Assembly: GCA_910588285.1 (NCBI GenBank) | Contig: CAJUQB010000040.1 | Coordinates: forward strand, 1-43,742 | Length of the DNA stretch: 43,742 bases | Origin: an uncultured Lachnospiraceae bacterium | GTDB taxonomy: Bacteria; Bacillota; Clostridia; Lachnospirales; Lachnospiraceae | Direction of reading: 5' to 3' | Shown: in pieces, positions 1 to 8,835 of the stretch | Layout of the letters: each line of letters starts with the position of its first letter | How positions within the stretch are numbered: position 1 is the first letter of the stretch | Translations under genes and position numbers: made by a program | The notes under the pieces: generated by a model | Databases searched by the model: none | What the model was told of the DNA's origin: nothing | Seen by the model: only the letters and a program-made list of their open reading frames with translations

Positions 1-8
1 TTGCTTAA

Positions 9-54
9 GGGGATTGTAACATAGAGAAATAAAAAATACAATCCCCAATTTTTA
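9..54. terminator. Intrinsic terminator at the window edge
   Basis: Perfect 10-bp inverted repeat (GGGGATTGTA at 9-18, TACAATCCCC at 37-46) followed by an AATTTTTATT tract. It probably ends a gene lying left of the window. The long 18-nt loop is the only unusual point. Confidence 0.6.
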
Positions 55-143
55 TTCACTACTCCTTAATTTCTATCAACTTTCAATCTTTAATGGTTTT
101 GCCCCTGATCGTTCTTCTGTTAATACAACTTCCCACCCAAAAT

Positions 144-172
144 TTGACAGCAAAATAAATCTATCATATAGT
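144..172 (+). promoter_or_regulatory. Sigma-A type promoter for the molybdoenzyme gene
   Basis: TTGACA at 144-149, a 17-bp spacer and TATAGT at 167-172. It lies about 60 bp upstream of the ATG at 234 and nothing else intervenes, so the molybdoenzyme gene is probably transcribed alone from here. Confidence 0.75.
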
Positions 173-233
173 AGAGGCAGCATGACACATTTTTTCATAC
201 AAATCCATAGCATATATAGAAAGGAACATCCCC

Positions 234-2873
234 ATGAAACAGCCCTCCGAATCCAAGTACCTTCCCTACCGGCTTCTCGACGAAGCTCTTCTGGCCCGGA
301 CCTTTGGCCGCCAAAAGGACGGCTCTGTCATTGTGCCCACTGCCTCCCACAACAACTGCGGCAGCCGATGCGTCATCCGTATCCACATCAAAGACGGGAA
401 CATCACAGGCTTATCCACAGATTCCTGTACAGATACCCCGCAAAATCCACAGATCCGCGCCTGCCTGAAGGGCCGCTCCTATCTGGACACCTTCTTAAGC
501 CCGGAACGGATCCTGTACCCCATGAAGCGGGCAGGCAAACGGGGCCAGGGCAGATTCACCCGGATATCCTGGGAGGAGGCCATCTCTACCATTGCTTCGG
601 AAATGACCCGTATCAAACAGGCCTACGGCCCGGCAGCCCGCTACTGCAATTATGCTACAGGCTATGAAATGTGCGCTGCCTCCCCCTCAGTAATGATCCG
701 CAGGCTTCTGGCCCTGGACGGCGGATATCTTGGCTATTACAACAATTACAGCTGCTCTGCCTCCGACAAAGCCGCAAAGCTCATGTACGGCACCAATTTC
801 ACCGGAAACAGCCGCAGCGATTATGTCAATTCCCGGCTGATCATTCTCTGGGGAGCCAATCCTGCCGAGACCTTCTGCGGCGGCAATACCATGTACAGCC
901 TGCTGGCAGCAAAACGGGCCGGAGCCCGGATTGTGGTGATCGACCCACGGTATTCCGATACGGCCGCAGCGCTGGCAGACCAGTGGATTGCGCCTCTGCC
1001 TACAACGGATTGCGCCATGGCAGACGCTATGGCCTACGTGATCTATACAAAGGGGCTGCACAGACAGGATTTCCTGGATACCTACTGCCTGGGCTTCGAC
1101 AGCTCTACCCTGCCCGGGAATGCTCCCTTCGGCAGCTCCTATCTGGATTATCTCCTGGGACACAGTGACGGCGTGGCAAAGACCCCGGCCTGGGCTGCCC
1201 GGATCTGCGGCGTGGAAGCTGCTGTGATTGAGGAGCTGGCCCTCTCCTATGCCGCCATGCAGCCGGCCGCCATCCTGGAGGGCTACGGACCCAACCGCCA
1301 TGCCTATGGGGAACAGTTCTCCCGCTGCCTCATCACCCTGGCCTGTATGGCCGGCAGCCTCGGCATCCCCGGAGGCTCTGCCGCCGGGCTTGGACAGGTT
1401 CCCTGCGGTACCTGGGAAATGAACAGCCATCCCGGGCTAATGGAAAATCCCTTCCCCGGGAAAATTCCCTGCTACTGCTGGACAGACTGCATTCGGGATG
1501 CCTCCTCCTTTACGCCTGAAAATGGGCTACTGGGTGTTGACCATCTTGATTCAAATATTAAGTTTATATTTAATTTAGCAGGAAACTGCTTGATTAATCA
1601 GCATGGAGATATCAATCATACCGCATCTCTGCTGGAGGATCCCTCCCAGGTAGAGTGCATTGTGTGCAGTGATATTTTCATGACCCCCAGCGCCCGCTTT
1701 GCAGATATTCTCTTACCCGGAACCACCATGCTGGAGACGGAAAATATCACTGCCTCCCCAGCCAGATTTGACGATTTCTTCAAAATCAACCCCGTGATCC
1801 ATCCCGTCGGAGACTGCCGTTTTGATTACGACTGGATCTGTGAGGTAGCTGGAAAGCTTGGATTAAAGGAAGCATTTTCCCAGGGAAAAACATTGCACCA
1901 ATGGCTTTGTGACTGCATCAAGGACCTTCAGACACGCCTCCCGGACTTCCCAGACTATCAGCTTTTCACTAAACAAGGGGTATATAAGCGGAATATTTCT
2001 ACGAATATCATTGCGTTTCAGAAGCAGATTGCGGATCCGGCCCATTTCCCCTTTGAAACACCCTCCGGCAGGATCGAAATCTATGTTCCGGCGCTTGCCC
2101 GGATGCAGCAGCCGGAGCTATGGCCCATTCCAGGCTACCGTCCCGCCTGGGAAGGACCGGCGGATCCCCTGGCAAAAGCCTTTCCATTGCAGTGTATTGG
2201 CCACCATACCAAGGCCCGGACCCATTCTGTCCACCACAACAATCCCAAGCTGCAGGCGCTGGTTCCCCAGGCGCTGTGGATCCATCCCCAGGATGCAGCG
2301 GCCCGAAGTATTGGTCAGGGGGATAAAATATATGTCTATAATAACCGCGGTACGGTTTTGACCTCGGCATATATCACCGAACGAATACGTCCCGGTGTAG
2401 TTTCCCTGCCCCAGGGGGCCTGGTATGCCCCGGATGAGGCAGGAATTGATTGCGGCGGCTGTATTAACACCTTAACCTCCCTGCGCACTACCCCGATTGC
2501 CAAGGCCAATCCCCAGCATACCAACCTGGTGGAGGTGCGGCTGGCAGGAGCGGATGGCTGCCCAGGCCCCAATGTCCCCACTGTGCCAGACCCTGGCATG
2601 CCAGGCCCCAATAGTTCCACCAATGCGGACTCTGGCGCGCTGCCACGCCACAGCACCCTCATGAAGCCAGAGACGAATCCTTCGCATCGTTCCAAAGCTC
2701 CCCAGGGCTGCACCGGCTGCCTTACTTGTGTGGCTGCCTGCCCCTTTGGACGGATGCAGGTGCAGGAGGCTGCCACAGAAAACAGGAACCTTCCTGTAAT
2801 TTACCGGCCCCTTTCCTGCGGCGCCTGCAAAGAGCCTGCCTGCGCAGCTGCCTGCCCCTTAAGGATACTATAA
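234..2873 (+). CDS. DMSO-reductase-family molybdopterin oxidoreductase with fused C-terminal 4Fe-4S domain
   Basis: An 879-residue catalytic subunit of the DmsA-like molybdenum enzyme family, which reduce or oxidise small oxygenated compounds at a bis-MGD molybdenum centre. The N-terminal cluster region reads S38-HNN-C42-GSR-C46 with C77 in RACLKGR, so the first of the four usual cysteines is a serine. S173 in YNNYS sits where DmsA carries its Mo-ligating serine. The molydopterin-binding C-terminal domain follows (about 640-790). After a Pro/Gly-rich linker, residues 826-836 (Cx2Cx2Cx3CP) and 862-874 (Cx2Cx4Cx3CP) resemble half of the electron-transfer subunit DmsB, fused in cis. There is no twin-arginine signal and no DmsB or DmsC gene follows, so the enzyme is probably cytoplasmic and soluble. 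Substrate unknown. The start has an AAAGGAAC ribosome site. It ends 6 bp inside the convergent ATPase gene. Confidence 0.9.
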   Translation: MKQPSESKYLPYRLLDEALLARTFGRQKDGSVIVPTASHNNCGSRCVIRIHIKDGNITGLSTDSCTDTPQNPQIRACLKGRSYLDTFLSPERILYPMKRAGKRGQGRFTRISWEEAISTIASEMTRIKQAYGPAARYCNYATGYEMCAASPSVMIRRLLALDGGYLGYYNNYSCSASDKAAKLMYGTNFTGNSRSDYVNSRLIILWGANPAETFCGGNTMYSLLAAKRAGARIVVIDPRYSDTAAALADQWIAPLPTTDCAMADAMAYVIYTKGLHRQDFLDTYCLGFDSSTLPGNAPFGSSYLDYLLGHSDGVAKTPAWAARICGVEAAVIEELALSYAAMQPAAILEGYGPNRHAYGEQFSRCLITLACMAGSLGIPGGSAAGLGQVPCGTWEMNSHPGLMENPFPGKIPCYCWTDCIRDASSFTPENGLLGVDHLDSNIKFIFNLAGNCLINQHGDINHTASLLEDPSQVECIVCSDIFMTPSARFADILLPGTTMLETENITASPARFDDFFKINPVIHPVGDCRFDYDWICEVAGKLGLKEAFSQGKTLHQWLCDCIKDLQTRLPDFPDYQLFTKQGVYKRNISTNIIAFQKQIADPAHFPFETPSGRIEIYVPALARMQQPELWPIPGYRPAWEGPADPLAKAFPLQCIGHHTKARTHSVHHNNPKLQALVPQALWIHPQDAAARSIGQGDKIYVYNNRGTVLTSAYITERIRPGVVSLPQGAWYAPDEAGIDCGGCINTLTSLRTTPIAKANPQHTNLVEVRLAGADGCPGPNVPTVPDPGMPGPNSSTNADSGALPRHSTLMKPETNPSHRSKAPQGCTGCLTCVAACPFGRMQVQEAATENRNLPVIYRPLSCGACKEPACAAACPLRIL

Positions 2874-4283
2874 CGGCCAAACTGAATCTTCATGCATCAG
2901 CTCCCCAAGGCCAACCAAAACAATGGCCTCATCCTCCTGTGCGGCCTCCAAAACCGCCTTTGTAAATCCGGATTTCGAAAACAGGTAATACCATGTCCTG
3001 CCCCGCTTTTTCCGGAATACATCCGCCTTTTGCTGAAGCTCCCTCAGTACCGGCAGACCCAGCGCCTCCCTTCTCCATTTACACTCCCCGAAAATATAGT
3101 CCTCTCCGTCCTCTGCAATCAAGTCGATCTCAACCTGCCGCTTTGTATCCGGATCCGTTCCCCACCAACGGCCAATCCCAGAAAATAAAATCGGCAGGGC
3201 TCCTTGACGGTTTCTCCTGAGTAGATACTCCCTGCAGGCCTTTTCAAAAACAGCCCCCATATAATCACTGTAATCCGGTTCTATCCTCCGCTTCCACACA
3301 ATATCTCCTGCTCCCGTTTCCAGAAGCGTACGGTTTCCAAATACATACCGGTACCAGAAGCGGAACATGAGATCCGATATCCCATATATGGTTTTCCGCG
3401 ACGATTCCTTTTCCCCAAAGGGAGTCTCTTTGTATAAGATCCCAAGCTGGCAGAGGGTGCTGCAATATTTAATGCATTTTGCCTGTTCCTCCCCAATCCT
3501 TGTCGCAATTTCATTTGTCTTGGTGGCCCCCCGGGCAACCGTCTCAATAATGGCGCTGTAAATCCCAGTCTCCTGAACCTCCTGCCTCAGCAGCAGAAGC
3601 GGTTCCTCATATAAATAAGCCGTAACCCGCAAAAAAGCCTGCTTGATATTTTCTTCCAGGGTTTTCCCTTCCTGAACCTGCCTAAGGTATAAGGCCGTTC
3701 CTCCAAAAGCCCCGTATAGCTCCAGCTTCTCTTCCTCTGTAAAATCCCCCAGAAAATCCGCACTTGTTCTGTAATCAAAGGCTTTCATGTGAAGCTGTCC
3801 TGTCCGCCTCCCGAAAATCGGGCTTTTTGCTCCCAGAATTTCCTTTTCCATAAACCCCATATAGCTGCCGCATAAAACAAGAAACAATTTCCCATACTGC
3901 AGCGTATGGTCGATCATATGCTGAAATGTTGACAGCAACGCCTTATTTTTTCTCACCAAATAGGGAAATTCGTCAAATATCAGGATCAGCCGTTCCTCCT
4001 TCTGACGCTGATGGATATACTGCAGCGCATTTTCCCAGGAAGAAAATGGTTCTAGGGCTGTCTCTCCATAAAATTGGAACACCAGAGCAGAAAATTTGTC
4101 CAGATTCAGCTTGTTGTTGCTCTGCTCCGCCAAGTAAAAAATTGCCGTTTTATCTTTACAAAATTCATTCAAAAGGGTTGTCTTCCCTACACGCCTGCGT
4201 CCATATAAGACAAATAATTGGAATTTATCCTGCCAGTACATTTGATTCAGGTCGGCAAGCTCTGATTCACGTCCTACGAACAT
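2868..4283 (-). CDS. AAA-type ATPase with C-terminal DUF234 domain
   Basis: A 471-residue protein of the ATPase_2/DUF234 family, common in archaea and anaerobic bacteria and of unknown cellular role. It opens with FVGRE, has Walker A GRRRVGKT at 28-35 and Walker B LILIFDEF ending at D104-E105. The middle (about 215-300) looks like a winged helix. The C-terminal DUF234 region carries EIDLIAEDG...FGECKW, which has the spacing of a PD-(D/E)xK nuclease-like core, as I recall for this family. It is a single gene, oriented tail-to-tail with the molybdoenzyme and head-to-head with the tyrS leader. The ribosome site AAAAGGAGA precedes the ATG. Two palindromes overlap its leader and suggest repression. 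Cytosolic; may be linked to DNA processing, but that is inference. Confidence 0.85.
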   Translation of the reverse strand: MFVGRESELADLNQMYWQDKFQLFVLYGRRRVGKTTLLNEFCKDKTAIFYLAEQSNNKLNLDKFSALVFQFYGETALEPFSSWENALQYIHQRQKEERLILIFDEFPYLVRKNKALLSTFQHMIDHTLQYGKLFLVLCGSYMGFMEKEILGAKSPIFGRRTGQLHMKAFDYRTSADFLGDFTEEEKLELYGAFGGTALYLRQVQEGKTLEENIKQAFLRVTAYLYEEPLLLLRQEVQETGIYSAIIETVARGATKTNEIATRIGEEQAKCIKYCSTLCQLGILYKETPFGEKESSRKTIYGISDLMFRFWYRYVFGNRTLLETGAGDIVWKRRIEPDYSDYMGAVFEKACREYLLRRNRQGALPILFSGIGRWWGTDPDTKRQVEIDLIAEDGEDYIFGECKWRREALGLPVLRELQQKADVFRKKRGRTWYYLFSKSGFTKAVLEAAQEDEAIVLVGLGELMHEDSVWPL

Positions 4284-4295
4284 CTTTTTCTCCTT

Positions 4296-4325
4296 TTAAC
4301 TTGAAAGTTAATAACTTTTAAGTTA
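4296..4325 (-). promoter_or_regulatory. Paired palindromic operator-like sites upstream of the ATPase gene
   Basis: Two near-identical palindromes, TTAACTTGAAAGTTAA (4296-4311) and TAACTTTTAAGTTA (4312-4325), share the form TAACTT-NN-AAGTTA with centres 15 bp apart. They begin 12 bp before the start codon and touch the ribosome site. The arrangement suits binding of a dimeric regulator to the operator, possibly autoregulation. No binding protein can be named. Confidence 0.5.
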
Positions 4326-4383
4326 ATTATGGGCAATACGGATTCATTTGTTAAGTCCGGATAAAAAACTCCATCAAAAATCA

Positions 4384-4412
4384 TTGACAAACCCCCTTCT
4401 CTTGTCTATAAT
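4384..4412 (+). promoter_or_regulatory. Consensus promoter for the T-box/tyrS transcript
   Basis: TTGACA at 4384-4389, 17-bp spacer, TATAAT at 4407-4412: a perfect match to the vegetative consensus. Transcription should start near 4419, just before Stem I of the T-box leader. Confidence 0.9.
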
Positions 4413-4435
4413 GGGCATATCGTAAATAACCAAAG

Positions 4436-4738
4436 GCAATGACGGGAACAAGTAGCTTCAGGCGGAAGGTACAGAAAGCAACCGGTTGATGAGAGGTGCA
4501 CACAAAACCCTGATCCGAATACATCCCCAAGCCTCGCACCGAACCCTGAATCGTCAGTGTTTTTCTATTACACGAAGGAAGCCGGCGGCAGGCAGTAGGC
4601 TGCGACGGATGCAACCGTTATCTTGCAAAGTGCTGACAGGCACTTACTGAGGCAGGCTGCGCGAGCCGTCTGTGAATAAAGGTGGTAACACGGGATTACA
4701 TCTCGTCCTTTCTGATCTTACGGGAAGGGCGTTTTTTT
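4436..4738 (+). promoter_or_regulatory. Tyrosine-specific T-box leader
   Basis: This leader senses uncharged tRNA-Tyr and controls read-through into tyrS. Stem I can be drawn directly: GGGA (4444-4447) pairs with TCCC (4524-4527) and TCAGG (4458-4462) with CCTGA (4509-4513), leaving an internal loop whose 3' side holds the specifier TAC (4520-4522) preceded by GAA and followed by A. TAC is a tyrosine codon, matching the downstream gene. The T-box sequence GGTGGTAACACGGG lies at 4681-4694, with the tRNA 3'-end binding bulge. A terminator follows at 4704-4737. Confidence 0.93.
4704..4737 (+). terminator. Regulated terminator of the T-box leader
   Basis: CGTCCTTTC (4704-4712) pairs with GGGAAGGGCG (4722-4731), including G-T pairs, followed by seven Ts. 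The 5' strand lies just after the T-box sequence, so the antiterminator and terminator compete as expected for this class. Confidence 0.85.
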
Positions 4739-4834
4739 ATTGCAATAGAATCCTTGCCAGCCGAACCGCCCCCTTCCCTTGGGTAATTACCAATTACCGG
4801 TGTTCGGCCACAACAAGAATGGAGGTAGATTCAC

Positions 4835-6058
4835 ATGAAAATTTATGACGAACTGGTTGCCAGGGGCCTGATCGCCCAGGTAACGGATGAGGAAGAGATC
4901 AAGGAGCTGATCAACAACGGGAAGGCTGTATTCTACATTGGCTTTGATCCCACGGCCGACAGCCTTCATGTAGGCCATTTTATGGCATTGTGCCTGATGA
5001 AGCGGCTGCAGATGGCAGGCAACAAGCCCATTGCCCTGATCGGCGGCGGCACCGGCATGATCGGCGACCCCTCCGGCCGTAGCGACATGCGCCAGATGAT
5101 GACCGTGGAGCAGATTCAGCACAACTGCGACTGCTTCAAGGAGCAGATGAGCAAATTTATTGATTTTTCCGACGGAAAGGCTATGATGGTGAACAATGCC
5201 GACTGGCTGATGGATCTGAATTACATTGAGGTACTTCGGGAGGTTGGCCCCCATTTCTCTGTGAACCGTATGCTGACTGCCGAGTGCTACAAGCAGCGGA
5301 TGGAAAAGGGCCTAAGCTTCCTGGAATTCAACTACATGATCATGCAGAGCTATGATTTTTATGCACTGTTCCAGAAATACGGCTGCAACATGCAGTTTGG
5401 CGGGGACGACCAGTGGAGCAATATGCTGGGAGGCACAGAGCTGATCCGCCGGAAGCTGGGCAAGGATGCCTACGCCATGACCATCACCCTGCTTTTGAAC
5501 TCCGAGGGCAAGAAAATGGGCAAGACCCAATCCGGCGCCGTATGGCTTGATCCCAACAAGACCTCACCCTTTGAGTTCTACCAGTACTGGCGCAATGTTG
5601 GTGATGCTGATGTATTAAAATGCATCCGTATGCTGACCTTCCTTCCCCTGGAGGAAATTGACAGGATGGACAGCTGGGAGGGCGCACAGCTGAATGCGGC
5701 CAAGGAGATCCTGGCCTTTGAGCTGACCAAGCTGGTACACGGAGAGGAGGAGGCTGCCAAGGCCCAGGAAAGCGCAAGGGCGCTGTTCTCCAGCGGAAAT
5801 GCCGCCAATATGCCCACCGTTGCGCTCTCCGCCGCGGATCTGGAAAGCGGCTCCATTGACCTCCTCACCCTGCTGGTGAAGTCTGAGCTGGTTCCCTCCA
5901 AGTCCGAGGCGCGCCGGGCCGTGGAGCAGGGCGGCGTCACGGTTAACGGAGAAAAGGCTGCTGACATCAAGGCTGTCTTTGCCGCCGGTGATTTCTCCGG
6001 GGACGGCATGATATTAAAGCGGGGGAAAAAGAACTTCCGCAGGATTATCATGAAGTAA
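4835..6058 (+). CDS. tyrS: Tyrosyl-tRNA synthetase
   Basis: Class Ic aminoacyl-tRNA synthetase that charges tRNA-Tyr in the cytosol. Length (407 residues) fits the bacterial TyrRS family. The HIGH-type motif is HVGH at 45-48, the KMSKS-type loop is KMGKT at 227-231, and the tyrosine pocket pattern Y-x3-Q-x2-D is visible in NYMIMQSYDF. The last 65 residues form an S4 RNA-binding domain (SKSEARRAVEQGGVTVNGEK). The ATG has an AATGGAGG ribosome site 9 bases upstream. Expression is set by the T-box leader. It is monocistronic, closed by a strong hairpin. Confidence 0.98.
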   Translation: MKIYDELVARGLIAQVTDEEEIKELINNGKAVFYIGFDPTADSLHVGHFMALCLMKRLQMAGNKPIALIGGGTGMIGDPSGRSDMRQMMTVEQIQHNCDCFKEQMSKFIDFSDGKAMMVNNADWLMDLNYIEVLREVGPHFSVNRMLTAECYKQRMEKGLSFLEFNYMIMQSYDFYALFQKYGCNMQFGGDDQWSNMLGGTELIRRKLGKDAYAMTITLLLNSEGKKMGKTQSGAVWLDPNKTSPFEFYQYWRNVGDADVLKCIRMLTFLPLEEIDRMDSWEGAQLNAAKEILAFELTKLVHGEEEAAKAQESARALFSSGNAANMPTVALSAADLESGSIDLLTLLVKSELVPSKSEARRAVEQGGVTVNGEKAADIKAVFAAGDFSGDGMILKRGKKNFRRIIMK

Positions 6059-6086
6059 AAACCCAACACATCCCCATCTGTATAAA

Positions 6087-6118
6087 GGAAAGGACGGTGC
6101 ATAAGCACCGTCTTTTCC
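6087..6118. terminator. Terminator after tyrS
   Basis: GACGGTGC-ATAA-GCACCGTC (6093-6112) followed by TTTT, within a longer GGAAA...TTTCC frame. It may also serve the convergent MFS remnant on the minus strand. Confidence 0.85.
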
Positions 6119-6176
6119 AATAGGGTTATTATGGTATTAGATAGAAAGCAAATTTCCTTTCCCCTTAGGCCGCTCC

Positions 6177-7333
6177 TTACCTTCTTCCGGCCAGAGCATC
6201 GTCCAGGGGCTTGCCTGCTGCCTTCCGGTATGTATCATCCAGCTCCTTCACCCGGCTCGGCTTGAACAGCAGAATCAAAATCATGGAAATAACACCCACG
6301 ATTGCCATCACTATGAAGATCAGACGGTAACCAAAGGCAGAGTACAAAAGCATGGCCACAACCATGGGGCCCACTGCATTGATGATATTAGCCACCGGAT
6401 TCACCACTGCAAATACGCTGGGAAAATCCTCCCGTCTCCAGTACTGAACAGCCCCGGATACAGTAAAATTGGAGGATGCCCCCATAAATAAAGCCAGGCC
6501 GATCAATGAGATCATCAATGTGGTGGGGGTGGGAATAATGCCTAAGATCCCTGAAAGAATCATAATCGCCACTGCTATCATCATGGCTGTCTTTGTTCCA
6601 AGCTTTGTATCAAGAAGTCCCAGCACATAGCTTCCAATACAGCCAAAGATCATAATCATCCCCATGATCTGGCCATAATTCAGCTCATCGCCAAAATTTC
6701 CGATAATTGCAGCTGTCTGGGTCATCATACCCACAGAGAACATCAGCAGCGTTCCCATCGGAATCGTAATCAGCCAGAAATCGATACATTTTACCGTATG
6801 GCCGATTTTCCAGACAGTGGTTTTCTTATTCTCAATTTCTTCCAGCATCATCCTCTGGGCAATCTCCGGCGTCAGGTTCTTGTTGTTATCACGGTAAGCG
6901 CCGCACTGCTCCGGATAATCCTTGATAAAGACCAGGCCGATCACCCAGCCAAGAATGATTACCAGTAAAAAGGGCAGAAATGCACCAGACACGTTTGGAG
7001 CTCCGTTTTTGAATACACTGGCTGCAAAGGGTCCCAGAAGGCCGTTGCCCAGGGGAAATGCCAGGGTTGCAATTCCCATGATCGTACCCTTTCTGGTGGG
7101 GAACCACTGGCCTACCAGGATGCTGATGGCAAAGGTTCCATACATGGCGGAAATCACGGTTCTCAATCCATATATGATCTGCCATACAGTTGGGTTGGAC
7201 ATGGGAATCAGCATAATGCCAAAATATTCAGCGGGTAATTGCCGATTACCGTATAGGCCAGAAATGCCGTTGCCAGCCAAAGCACCAGCATCCATCCCCG
7301 AAATCCGATATTAATACTCTTCTTTTGTTCCAT
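6177..7333 (-). pseudogene. MFS transporter gene broken by an internal deletion and frameshift
   Basis: The natural start is the ATG at 7333, which has a GGGGG ribosome site and opens with MEQKKSINIGFRGWMLVLWL, a normal first helix of this MFS family. The frame reaches NYPLNILALC and then stops at TGA 7210-7208. The rest of the protein (helix 3 onward: PTVWQIIYGLRTVISAMYG, then GQWFPTRKG and nine or so helices) continues in another frame to 6177. Compared with the intact relative at 30991-32268, about 55 residues, namely helix 2 and the following loop, are missing at the junction near 7210-7235. An internal ATG at 7295 in the downstream frame has no ribosome site and would give a nonsense N-terminus. 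The gene is therefore probably non-functional. It is 41 bp downstream of the URO-D gene and was likely its co-transcribed transporter. Confidence 0.8.
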
Positions 7334-7374
7334 ATTCTACTTTTCCCCCTTCTCTCTTGTTCCGCACAAGGAAA

Positions 7375-8661
7375 TTAAAACTTTCTATAATTTCTGTCCG
7401 TATCAAAGAGCGCATGAAGATTCTCCGGCTTGGCCACATCCAGGCTCACGTCGCAGTTCAGGAAATACCCGCCTCCCGGCGCCAGGATGTCAATGGCATG
7501 CTTGACATTCTCCACCACCTGCTCCCTGGTGCCATACTGCAGGAGCGTACCGTCCACGCCGCCGCCAATGCAGATCCTGCCGGCAAACTTCTCCTTTGCC
7601 TTCTCCAGGTCGCAGTTGATCAGGGTAAAAATACATTTGCCTGCCGGAAGCTCATTGGCAAAAAGATCCAGCTTGTCGTCATATTTATCCTCCAGGTACA
7701 CATGGGCAATGCCGCCCAGCTCGATCACAGCCTCAATGCAGGCCTTCAGCCCCGGCCAGTAGAAGGTCTTGTACTGCTCCAGGCTCATGAACATATCCAT
7801 GCCATTATGGATGAAGAAGCAGACTGTCTTTAAGAAGGGATTCATGGCAAACTGTGCCCGAATGGTCTTAACCTGCTGCCTGGTGCTGGTCTCAAGGGCT
7901 GCCAGCAGCTCATCCGGGTACTCGATCATATCCATGGTGGTGTTCAAAAAGCCCCGCAGGGTATCATTGAACAGGTCAAAGGGCGCAGTAGCCGCGTAGT
8001 CAATGGCTCCCGGCCATCCCAGCTCCATCATCTTCTGTCCGATCGCCATATTGGCCTGGTTCACCCCCAGCATCTTCTCCCCTGCCTCCATCATGGCATG
8101 TAAGGCACCCTGTACATGAGGCAGTCCAAAGGGGATCATGGAATACAGGCCTCCCTGCCACACCGCGTTCCCCAGATCCACCATTTCCAGGGGCTTTAAG
8201 GCCGCATAATGGCGGGGCAGCACCTTGCGGATGATAAATCCGGTGGGATCCTCCGCATACTCCAGGTACTCATCCGGGCTCATATAGCCCTCCTCCCGGT
8301 CCACCACCTGGAAGCTGGAATCCTTGGGCAGGTGCTTCCCCGGCCACCGGATGAACTGGCAGTCCAGCCCTTCCAAGGGCGCACCCGGAAAGATGGCCTG
8401 GGGACCCCAGTAGAGATCCGGCTGAAATTCCTCCTGATACCTGATCAGGGAGGGCAGGATCTTCATGTAATCCATCATCACCTCCTGGCTGGTGGTCATG
8501 CCGTACAGATTAATTGGCAGATAGATGGGGAAGGGCGCGGTAAATACGCCGTCCGTGGGCCTTAAGGCCACCGTATCCTCATAAAACTTCATCCTCCGCA
8601 GGAATTCCGGGTTTGGCGCCGGCGCTCCGCCCTGGGGCGCACCATGCTCCTGTCTGTCCAT
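7375..8661 (-). CDS. URO-D superfamily protein (MtaA/CmuA-like), paralogue 1
   Basis: A 428-residue member of the uroporphyrinogen decarboxylase superfamily, which contains true URO-D and many methyltransferases acting on corrinoid-bound methyl groups. The long form, Pro-rich start and lack of the haem-pathway N-terminal signature argue against genuine HemE. Family-typical parts are the YPDELLAALE region near 245, GGGVDGTLLQYGT near 369-381 and FLNCDVSLDVAKPENLHA with C403. Where zinc methyltransferases carry His-x-Cys, this protein has Y322-L-E324, so the metal site is altered. AAGGAGGT precedes the ATG. It is divergent from the PucR regulator and lies upstream of the MFS remnant, so the two were probably one transcript. 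Substrate unknown. Confidence 0.8.
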   Translation of the reverse strand: MDRQEHGAPQGGAPAPNPEFLRRMKFYEDTVALRPTDGVFTAPFPIYLPINLYGMTTSQEVMMDYMKILPSLIRYQEEFQPDLYWGPQAIFPGAPLEGLDCQFIRWPGKHLPKDSSFQVVDREEGYMSPDEYLEYAEDPTGFIIRKVLPRHYAALKPLEMVDLGNAVWQGGLYSMIPFGLPHVQGALHAMMEAGEKMLGVNQANMAIGQKMMELGWPGAIDYAATAPFDLFNDTLRGFLNTTMDMIEYPDELLAALETSTRQQVKTIRAQFAMNPFLKTVCFFIHNGMDMFMSLEQYKTFYWPGLKACIEAVIELGGIAHVYLEDKYDDKLDLFANELPAGKCIFTLINCDLEKAKEKFAGRICIGGGVDGTLLQYGTREQVVENVKHAIDILAPGGGYFLNCDVSLDVAKPENLHALFDTDRNYRKF

Positions 8662-8785
8662 AAAAATACCTCCTTGCTCTGATGCAGCATGAAAGCTGCA
8701 ATTCCACGTTTCTGATTACCCTTATTACACCATATTTATTTTTCAAAATATACATACTTTCCGCATAATATCTATTCTATTTTAA

Positions 8786-8814
8786 TTGATTTTTTGTATC
8801 TTCTGCACTATAAT
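8786..8814 (+). promoter_or_regulatory. Promoter of the first PucR gene
   Basis: TTGATT at 8786-8791, 17-bp spacer, TATAAT at 8809-8814. The expected start near 8821 coincides with the AAAGGAGGT ribosome site, giving a leader of only about 15 nt. Confidence 0.8.
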
Positions 8815-8835
8815 TGTACAAAAGGAGGTACAGAC

